The notes below the pieces were generated by a model. That model had not been told where the DNA came from. It did no database searches and worked only from the letters and a program-made list of their open reading frames with translations. Source: Actinomycetes bacterium (GTDB taxonomy: Bacteria; Actinomycetota; Actinomycetes; Actinomycetales; Microbacteriaceae). From it: a stretch of DNA of 43,649 nucleotides. Each line of letters starts with the position of its first letter. The first letter of the stretch is position 1. The position numbers and the translations under genes were made by a program. The stretch spans positions 1-43,649 of the forward strand of contig JAUHYM010000006.1 of NCBI GenBank assembly GCA_030426515.1, given 5' to 3'. Positions 30,813 through 43,649 of the stretch are shown piece by piece.

Positions 30813-31418
30813 ATGCCTGGCTCCCGCGCGTTCGCCGCACTCGCCGCCGCGGGCGCGGCGATCACTCTGACGCTCACGGGCTGCGTGGCAGACGTGGTCG
30901 ATCCGGGCCCGTCCGCGGCACCGGAGGTGGCCCCCACCGTCACAGCGGCGCCCGAGAGCCCCGAGATCACGTCGGTTCCCTCGTCGTGCGAGCAGCTCGT
31001 ACCGGAGGACCTGCGGGCGGACCTGGACCATCTCGATCTCAACACCCCCGCCTCGCAGAACGCGGGGCTTCCCAGCAACCTGGGCAACGACGATCTCGCC
31101 GCGCTCGCCGAGGGCGACCGGGTGCTCACCTGCAACTGGGACGGCGAGTCGTCGGCCGACACGTACCTGCACACGAGCGTGGTGGTCATCGACGGTGGCG
31201 ACGGCGCCGCGGCGGTCAAGCTGCTCACCGACGACCGCGTGCAGTGCTACCCCGCGGACGGCGGCACGCGGTGCGAATTCACGTCGACGCGTTCGGATCC
31301 CGCGGTGGAGTACGGCGAGACGCATCTGTTCCGCGAGGACCTCTGGCTGGCGACGGCGTGGTCGAACGTCGCGCCCCCGGGATACACCTCCGCACTCGCC
31401 GAGAACCTCTGGCCCTAG
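30813..31418 (+). CDS. Secreted lipoprotein with a four-cysteine domain
   Basis: A 201-residue lipoprotein. The signal peptide (about residues 1-23) ends in the lipobox LTGC, so it should be lipidated at that Cys and held on the outer face of the membrane. A Pro/Ala/Thr linker follows. The domain (about 58-201) has SCEQLVPEDL, VLTCNW, VQCYPADGGTRCEF (C-x8-C) and ends EDLW...PPGYTSALAENLW. These features match the membrane-anchored protein encoded divergently at 30083-30709. Four conserved Cys suggest two disulfides. Function is unknown. The start ATG follows a TACGCT box by 6 bases. Confidence 0.85.
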   Translation: MPGSRAFAALAAAGAAITLTLTGCVADVVDPGPSAAPEVAPTVTAAPESPEITSVPSSCEQLVPEDLRADLDHLDLNTPASQNAGLPSNLGNDDLAALAEGDRVLTCNWDGESSADTYLHTSVVVIDGGDGAAAVKLLTDDRVQCYPADGGTRCEFTSTRSDPAVEYGETHLFREDLWLATAWSNVAPPGYTSALAENLWP

Positions 31419-31445
31419 CCGCCGGCCACCCGCCCCCAGACGACC

Positions 31446-31478
31446 GACGGGCCCCCGGCGTCCTGCCGGGGGCCCGTC
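31446..31478. terminator. Strong bidirectional hairpin between lipoprotein gene and rpoC
   Basis: A perfect 14-base stem (31446-31459 with 31465-31478) and a 5-base loop, 28 bases after the lipoprotein stop and 32 bases after the rpoC stop on the other strand. It can serve both converging genes. Confidence 0.8.
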
Positions 31479-31484
31479 GTGTCA

Positions 31485-31504
31485 CCGGATGCGGAGGCAT
31501 CCGG
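31485..31504 (-). terminator. Second hairpin directly after rpoC
   Basis: Eight-base arms CCGGATGC and GCATCCGG with a 4-base loop, 6 bases beyond the rpoC stop. With the larger hairpin it forms a tandem terminator for the rpoBC transcript. Confidence 0.5.
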
Positions 31505-31510
31505 ATCCGG

Positions 31511-35410
<3,900 letters not shown>

Positions 35411-35451
35411 TAGTTCTCCTGTGTCGAATCTTGTGTTTTGCCTGGCCGGAT

Positions 35452-38946
<3,495 letters not shown>

Positions 38947-39119
38947 GGGGATAACCTCCATGAGCCGGGCAGGCTCGGTTCCTTGTTGTCAGTGACTCGT
39001 CGTCAGGTGCGTTCGGCCCTCGTCCCCGAAGCCGGACGTCCGCACCGCGATCGCGGGGACGCACCGTGCACAGCCGACCACCATATGAAGGCAGGGGGAA
39101 TCCAAGAGCGCAAACAACA

Positions 39120-39148
39120 ACTATAGGCGCTTCGCCACGCCATGTCCA
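39120..39148 (-). promoter_or_regulatory. rpoBC promoter
   Basis: On the minus strand TGGACA (39143-39148) is separated by exactly 17 bases from TATAGT (39120-39125), a near-consensus vegetative promoter and the best in the window. Transcription would start near 39113, giving a leader of about 167 bases before the TTG at 38946. The 335-base gene-free gap from 38947 to 39281 holds this promoter, the leader with its GGAGG site, and otherwise nothing I recognise. Confidence 0.75.
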
Positions 39149-39281
39149 GCTGGATTCTTGACGACCCCTCACCCCTGAGGTATGAGTCCTCCCGGCGGCG
39201 CCGAATTCCGCCGCGCAGCAGCCCGGACGAACGCCGGGACGGATGCCGGACGAGGCGCAGCGCCCCGCCCGGCACCGACCG

Positions 39282-39596
39282 TCAGTGACCCGCGTTGCCG
39301 CGACAGGCCACCCCGGGGCGCTCGTCGCCCAGCGCGTCCTTCAGCCCGAGGCTGACGAACTGTCCGTAGCTCTGCACGCCGTGGTAGTCGTAGGCGACGG
39401 CATCGTCGTCATACCCCGGCGGGTTGCCTTCGACGTCGTCGGGCACGTCGCGTCCCGAGTAGGAGCAGGCGGACTTCCCCTTCTCCCCACCGGGTACGGC
39501 ACCGCCCTTCCCGTTGTACTCGCCGGCGCTCGCGGCACCGGCTCCTCCCACCACCAGGCCGAGCGCAAGCACGGCCCCGATCGCTGCACGCTTCAT
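39282..39596 (-). CDS. Small secreted protein with VQSYGQ motif
   Basis: A 104-residue precursor. The signal peptide (residues 1-24) ends GAASA before GEYNGKGG. The mature part is about 80 residues, Gly/Asp-rich, with SACSYSGRD, VQSYGQFVSLGLKDAL and a second Cys near the end (GVACRG), so one disulfide is likely. From memory, small actinobacterial secreted proteins with an SxCSxSG...VQSYGQ layout recur, with no known function. ATG 39596 is preferred over 39605 because CAGGGG lies 9 bases before it and directly touches the earlier one. It is divergent from the CHAT gene (273-base gap with no feature I can name). Confidence 0.8.
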   Translation of the reverse strand: MKRAAIGAVLALGLVVGGAGAASAGEYNGKGGAVPGGEKGKSACSYSGRDVPDDVEGNPPGYDDDAVAYDYHGVQSYGQFVSLGLKDALGDERPGVACRGNAGH

Positions 39597-39869
39597 CGCG
39601 TACATCCCCTGTGTTCCCCCGGGCGACGGCGTCGTCGCCCGTCGCGGCTGGATCGCCACGGCTCGCACGCTACTCCGCTCCCGGGCCGCGCGGTATCCCA
39701 TCTCTCTGGGATGCCGGCGAGGGGTGGTGCGCGAGAGCGAACCCGAGGATGCTGTGGACAAGGGGGCATCCGACCGTTCAGGTATCACCGGGCACGGTCG
39801 GCTCCTCCTCCTCACGGGTGCAGCCGCGACGGCCACCCGGGGATCACGTGTGTCGGGCAGGGGGCGAGC

Positions 39870-42020
39870 ATGGGGGATGCGGCGACGCCGGCACCTGTCG
39901 TGCGACTGTCGGGCGCACTGTCGCTCACCGCGATCTCGGTCGAGGGCATCGACCGGCGCGCCGAGGCCCGACGCCTGGCCGTGCCGGTCGCGCGGCTCAT
40001 CTTCACGGTGACCGCCTCGGCCCTCGGTGACGGAGACTCGGTGCTCCGCCTGTCGTTCCCGCGGCCGGGCGAGCGGGCCCTGCTGCGCGTCGTCTGCCGC
40101 CGCGGCACGCGGGTCACGGTCCACCGCCTGCGGGTCGACGACCAGACGGTCACGGCCGACCTTCCGGCGATGACGACGGGCGAGATCGCCGTCCTCTCGC
40201 TCCTGCGCTTCCCGACCGTCATCGCGGCGGCCGCGTTCGGTCGCGTGCCCCTGCCGGGCGCCGGCCAGATGCCGCCGCGACTGCCCCTCCCCCGCCCGGA
40301 CCGGATCGGCGGTCTACGCTCGGCGCCGCCGCCGGGCGTCCCCGACGGCGATGGCCTGGAGATGCCTCGCTTCCTCGAGCCGCCCGAAGAGGCAGCACCC
40401 GCACCGGTCGAGATGGCTCCGCCGGAGGAGGCGTTCGAATCCGCACCCCCGCCGGTGCCCGTGCCCCCGGCGCCGCACACCGAGACGCCGCAGACACCTG
40501 TCCGTGAGCCCGCCCACATCGACGCCGAAGTGCCCGCGAGCATCCCGGTCGAGCGCGAGGTCCCGCTCGTCGTGCGCCTGTCTCGCGACCGGCTCGAGGC
40601 GACACCGGGCCGCGCGCGCGACGACGCCGTCATCCCGGTCGATCCGACGCGTCCGGTCATCGTGACGGTCGCCCTGCGCGGGATCCGCCTGGCCGAGGGC
40701 GCGCACCGCACGCGCCGCCTGCGCCTGCCGGACGCCGGGGCTGCGCCCGCGACGGCGACCTTCCGCCTGATCGGCGTGGATGCCGGCGAGGCCGACGTCT
40801 CGGTGATCGTGCGCCAGGAGCCGGTCGAGCTGCCGCTGGCGACGCTCCGGCTGCGACCGACCGTCACCGCGCAGGGTTCGGCGGACGCGGCGCCGCTGGT
40901 GGCCGCGACCGCGGCTTCGGCCCGCCCCGCGCAGGTCGCGGAGCTCCCGACGCTGCGCGTGGATGAGGAGCTGGCCGGCGGGCGGTCTGTGCTGCACATC
41001 GCGGCGGTGATCGGGCAGGAGCGTGCCGAAGGACGCGTCGAGATCGGCGACAAGGCAGCGTTCGTCGACCGCGTCTACGCGCGTCTGCAGGGCATCGCCT
41101 CTCGGGTGGAGGCGATCCGGGATGCCGAGACCCGCCGCGCCGAGACCGAGCGACTCGTCCGCCGGTACGGTCAGGCGCTCGCCGACAGCCTGCTGGGCCC
41201 AGACGTGCGCGCGCTGCTGTGGCGGCATCGCGCCGAGGTGACCTCACTGCTGCTGCAGACCTCCGCCGAGATCGACCTGCCGTGGGAGGTCGTGCACCTG
41301 CGCCCGCCGGAGGGCGAGGACGACGGGAGAACCCACTTCCTCGCCGACCTCGGCCTCCTGCGCTGGGTGTACGACACCGCGCGCCCACGGCGCATCGCCG
41401 TCCACAGCGCGGTGGCCCTCTGCCCGGAGTACGAGGACAAGAGCCTGCGCCTGGCCCGCACCGCCGAGGAGGTCGCCGCGCTGCGGACCCATCTCGCGGG
41501 CGACCCGGTCTCTCCGATCGGCGTGCCCGAGGTCCGCTCGTGCGTGCAGAACGGCTTCGATCTGCTCCACTTCGCCGGCCACGGCCGCTGGAGCGATGCC
41601 GAGCCCATCGGGCAGCAGCTGCTGCTGGCCGCCTTCTCCCCCGGCGCCGCCGAGGGCGTGTACGCCGACCGCGACGTCCGCGCCGATCTGACGACCGCCA
41701 GCCGCGCATCCCACGCCCCTCTGGTGTTCCTCAGCGCGTGCGACGTCGGCCGGCTGCGCTCCGGGGCCACCGGGACCGGCGGCTTCGCCGAGGCGTTCCT
41801 GCGCGGTGGCGCCGGCGCGTTCATCGGCTGCGGCTGGGCGGTGCGCGACGACGTCGCCTCGGAATTCGTCCGCGTGTTCTACGACGCCGCATTCGGTGCG
41901 GACCTCGACCTCGCCGCCGCCACGCGGCAGGCCCGCGATGCCGCCCGGCGCGCGGGCGACCTGAGCGGACTGGCCTATGCGGTCTTCGCCGATCCCCGTA
42001 CTCACCTGACCACGACCTGA
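39870..42020 (+). CDS. CHAT domain protein (caspase-like protease)
   Basis: A 716-residue protein with no signal or membrane segment. Residues 1-110 and about 240-345 look like two related beta-rich domains; both carry VRLS near the start and a run of hydrophobic strands. They flank a Pro/Glu-rich linker (about 135-235). The C-terminal CHAT domain (about 430-710) has the dyad His571 in DLLHFAGHGRW and Cys624 in VFLSACDVGR, so it should be catalytically competent. CHAT proteases are clan CD relatives of caspases. ATG 39870 has AGGGGG about 6 bases upstream. The next gene, a caspase-fold protein, starts 16 bases after the stop, so both are probably made together. Confidence 0.88.
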   Translation: MGDAATPAPVVRLSGALSLTAISVEGIDRRAEARRLAVPVARLIFTVTASALGDGDSVLRLSFPRPGERALLRVVCRRGTRVTVHRLRVDDQTVTADLPAMTTGEIAVLSLLRFPTVIAAAAFGRVPLPGAGQMPPRLPLPRPDRIGGLRSAPPPGVPDGDGLEMPRFLEPPEEAAPAPVEMAPPEEAFESAPPPVPVPPAPHTETPQTPVREPAHIDAEVPASIPVEREVPLVVRLSRDRLEATPGRARDDAVIPVDPTRPVIVTVALRGIRLAEGAHRTRRLRLPDAGAAPATATFRLIGVDAGEADVSVIVRQEPVELPLATLRLRPTVTAQGSADAAPLVAATAASARPAQVAELPTLRVDEELAGGRSVLHIAAVIGQERAEGRVEIGDKAAFVDRVYARLQGIASRVEAIRDAETRRAETERLVRRYGQALADSLLGPDVRALLWRHRAEVTSLLLQTSAEIDLPWEVVHLRPPEGEDDGRTHFLADLGLLRWVYDTARPRRIAVHSAVALCPEYEDKSLRLARTAEEVAALRTHLAGDPVSPIGVPEVRSCVQNGFDLLHFAGHGRWSDAEPIGQQLLLAAFSPGAAEGVYADRDVRADLTTASRASHAPLVFLSACDVGRLRSGATGTGGFAEAFLRGGAGAFIGCGWAVRDDVASEFVRVFYDAAFGADLDLAAATRQARDAARRAGDLSGLAYAVFADPRTHLTTT

Positions 42021-42036
42021 ACGACAGGAGATGACC

Positions 42037-43649
42037 ATGTCCGATGCCTCACTCACCGCCGAGCGCGGGTCGCACCTCACCCCGGCGCAGCTCGCCGCCC
42101 TCAAGCCGCACGTGATCAACACCGAAGACGGCGCGCTCGCCTCCCGCGGCCGCGCGCGTCCCGCCACGGTCGACGAGTTCGTGACCTCGGCGGCCGATGT
42201 GCGCAAGATCGTGCGCGAGCATCTGCCCGCGTTCATCGCCGAGCACCAGCCGGGCCCCGTGCCGGTCATGGTGTGGGCTCACGGCGGCCTCGTGTCGAAG
42301 GCCGCCGGGTTCGAGACCGCGCACACCCAGGTGCAGTGGTGGCGCGACAACGGCGTGTTCCCCCTCCACATGGTCTGGGAGACCGGCCTTCTCACGTCCG
42401 TCACCGATGCGGTCCGGCGCGCGTTGGGCTCCCGCGGCTTCACCGACTTCACCGACGGCCTCATCGAGACCGGCGCACGACTGCTGGGCGGTCGCCAGAT
42501 CTGGGAGGACATGAAGCTGGATGCCGCGGCGAACGCGCTCGACGACGGCGGCGCGACGGTGCTCGCGCGCGAGCTCGCGGCGTTCATGGCCGAGAACCCC
42601 GACGCCATCACTCTGCACGCGGTCGGACACAGCGCGGGGTCCATCTTCCACTCGCACTTCGTCCCGCGCGCGCTCGCCGAAGGCGTCCCCGAGTTCGAGA
42701 CCGTGTCGCTGCTGGCCCCCGCGGTGCGTCTGGACACCTTCGAGGCCACGCTGCTGCCCGCCGCACAGTCCGCGAAGATCCGCGACCTGTCGGTGTTCAC
42801 CATGACCGACCCGAAAGAGCGCGACGACAACGTGGCGGGCATCTACCGCAAGTCGCTGCTGTACCTCGTCTCGCGCGCGTTCGAGCCCGAGCGCGACGCG
42901 CAGATCCTCGGGATGGCCAAGCACCTGGATGCCAGCGCGCCCACGCGCGACTATCTGCGCGCCACCGACGATCGTCTGGTCCTCAGCCCGATCACCAACG
43001 GGCTTCGGCGCAGCAGCCTGGCGACCTCACACGGCGACTTCGACAACGACGGCCCCACGATGAACAGCGTCGCCCGCCGCGTCGCGGGACGCGACCGCAT
43101 CGAGGAGTACCCCACCGCGACGCGATCGGCACCGCCCGCCGACACGCTCGCACCCGCAACCGCACCGTGGCCGCCCGAGGCCACGACCGTCCCCGCGCCC
43201 GCCCGCGAACCCGCGCGTCGCGCCGTGTGCATCGGGGTGAACGCCTACCCCGAGCCCCAGGACCGTCTGGCCGGCTGCGTCCCCGACGCCGAGGCCTGGT
43301 CGCAGGCGCTGCGAGAGCGAGGCTTCGCGGTCGAGACGATGCGCGACGCCGAAGCGACGCGCGAGGCGATCCTCTCTCGTCTGCTCGACCTCGTCTCGAC
43401 CGCGGTGGCGGGCGACATCCTGGCCGTGCAGTTCTCCGGCCACGGCACACACGTGCCCGACCTGGACGGCGACGAGGTCGACAGCTTCGGCCCGCGCGAC
43501 GAGGCGATCTGCCCGGTGGATTTCCGCGAGGGCGGCCTCATCATCGACGACGACCTCGCCCTCATCTGGGACCTGATCCCCGAGGGCGTGTCGATGACCC
43601 TCTTCTTCGACTCGTGCCACTCAGGCACCGTCAGCAGGGGCGAGCCGAC
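42037..43649 (+). CDS. Serine hydrolase-caspase (peptidase C14) fusion protein, 3' end outside window
   Basis: The reading frame stays open to the window edge (537 codons seen). Residues about 45-330 resemble an alpha/beta hydrolase: VMVWAHGGL supplies a HGG oxyanion-type segment, and VGHSAGS the GxSxG nucleophile elbow with Ser199. A Pro/Ala/Thr linker (about 355-392) leads to a metacaspase-like domain starting RRAVCIGVNAYP (about 392). The catalytic His469 is in FSGHGTH, the acidic DEAICPVDF segment follows, and Cys527 is in DSCHSG, so the dyad is intact. ATG 42037 is chosen over 42031 because AGGAG lies 6 bases before it. The C-terminus, and any further domain, cannot be seen. Confidence 0.9.
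   Translation, partial: MSDASLTAERGSHLTPAQLAALKPHVINTEDGALASRGRARPATVDEFVTSAADVRKIVREHLPAFIAEHQPGPVPVMVWAHGGLVSKAAGFETAHTQVQWWRDNGVFPLHMVWETGLLTSVTDAVRRALGSRGFTDFTDGLIETGARLLGGRQIWEDMKLDAAANALDDGGATVLARELAAFMAENPDAITLHAVGHSAGSIFHSHFVPRALAEGVPEFETVSLLAPAVRLDTFEATLLPAAQSAKIRDLSVFTMTDPKERDDNVAGIYRKSLLYLVSRAFEPERDAQILGMAKHLDASAPTRDYLRATDDRLVLSPITNGLRRSSLATSHGDFDNDGPTMNSVARRVAGRDRIEEYPTATRSAPPADTLAPATAPWPPEATTVPAPAREPARRAVCIGVNAYPEPQDRLAGCVPDAEAWSQALRERGFAVETMRDAEATREAILSRLLDLVSTAVAGDILAVQFSGHGTHVPDLDGDEVDSFGPRDEAICPVDFREGGLIIDDDLALIWDLIPEGVSMTLFFDSCHSGTVSRGEP

Overview
The window is gene-dense, very GC-rich DNA in which nearly every third codon position is G or C. It looks chromosomal and actinobacterial, most probably from Microbacteriaceae (Microbacterium-like). 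Evidence: rpoB and rpoC are actinobacterial in form (rpoB starts with TTG, and no ribosomal protein genes sit directly upstream); GTG starts and 4-base stop/start overlaps are frequent; DUF6457, DUF3105, DUF305 and DUF5684 proteins are present; and several genes carry a TANNNT box 6-7 bases before the start codon, as leaderless actinobacterial transcripts do. I saw no tRNA, rRNA, CRISPR array, insertion sequence or phage gene.

Bases 1-7.6 kb form a molybdenum cofactor region. On the + strand lie the end of moeA, then moaC, mobA, a DUF6457 gene and moaD. Facing them are moaE and a MogA/MoaB gene. A histidine phosphatase and an NAD(P)-binding/DUF2867 protein intervene before an FdhF/YdeP-type molybdopterin oxidoreductase, a likely user of the cofactor. 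From 7.8 to 13.4 kb come a HerA-like ATPase, a PAP2 phosphatase, a Bcr/CflA-type exporter and a DUF3105-DUF305 pair.

Bases 13.4-27.5 kb hold a tightly coupled seven-gene operon on the - strand. In transcription order it encodes a membrane Ser/Thr kinase without ectodomain, a 1989-residue Ig-like/FN3 surface protein, a MoxR ATPase, a DUF58 protein, a TgpA-like transglutaminase that has lost its catalytic Cys and His, a DUF5684-FHA protein, and a small tail-anchored protein. Five of the six junctions overlap. The last two proteins share five copies of an acidic-Thr-Val/Ile motif, which suggests a kinase-to-FHA phosphorelay acting on an envelope machine.

Bases 27.6-31.4 kb carry unknown membrane or secreted proteins, including two divergently transcribed paralogues that share a four-cysteine domain. 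rpoC and rpoB follow on the - strand, with a strong promoter and a tandem hairpin at the 3' end. RpoB has Asn at the position of E. coli His526, a rifampicin-contact residue.

The last 4 kb hold a small secreted protein and, divergent from it, two adjacent genes: a CHAT-domain protease and a serine hydrolase-caspase fusion cut by the window edge. The tandem of two clan CD proteases is the best candidate for an undescribed system; the kinase/FHA/pseudo-transglutaminase operon is second.
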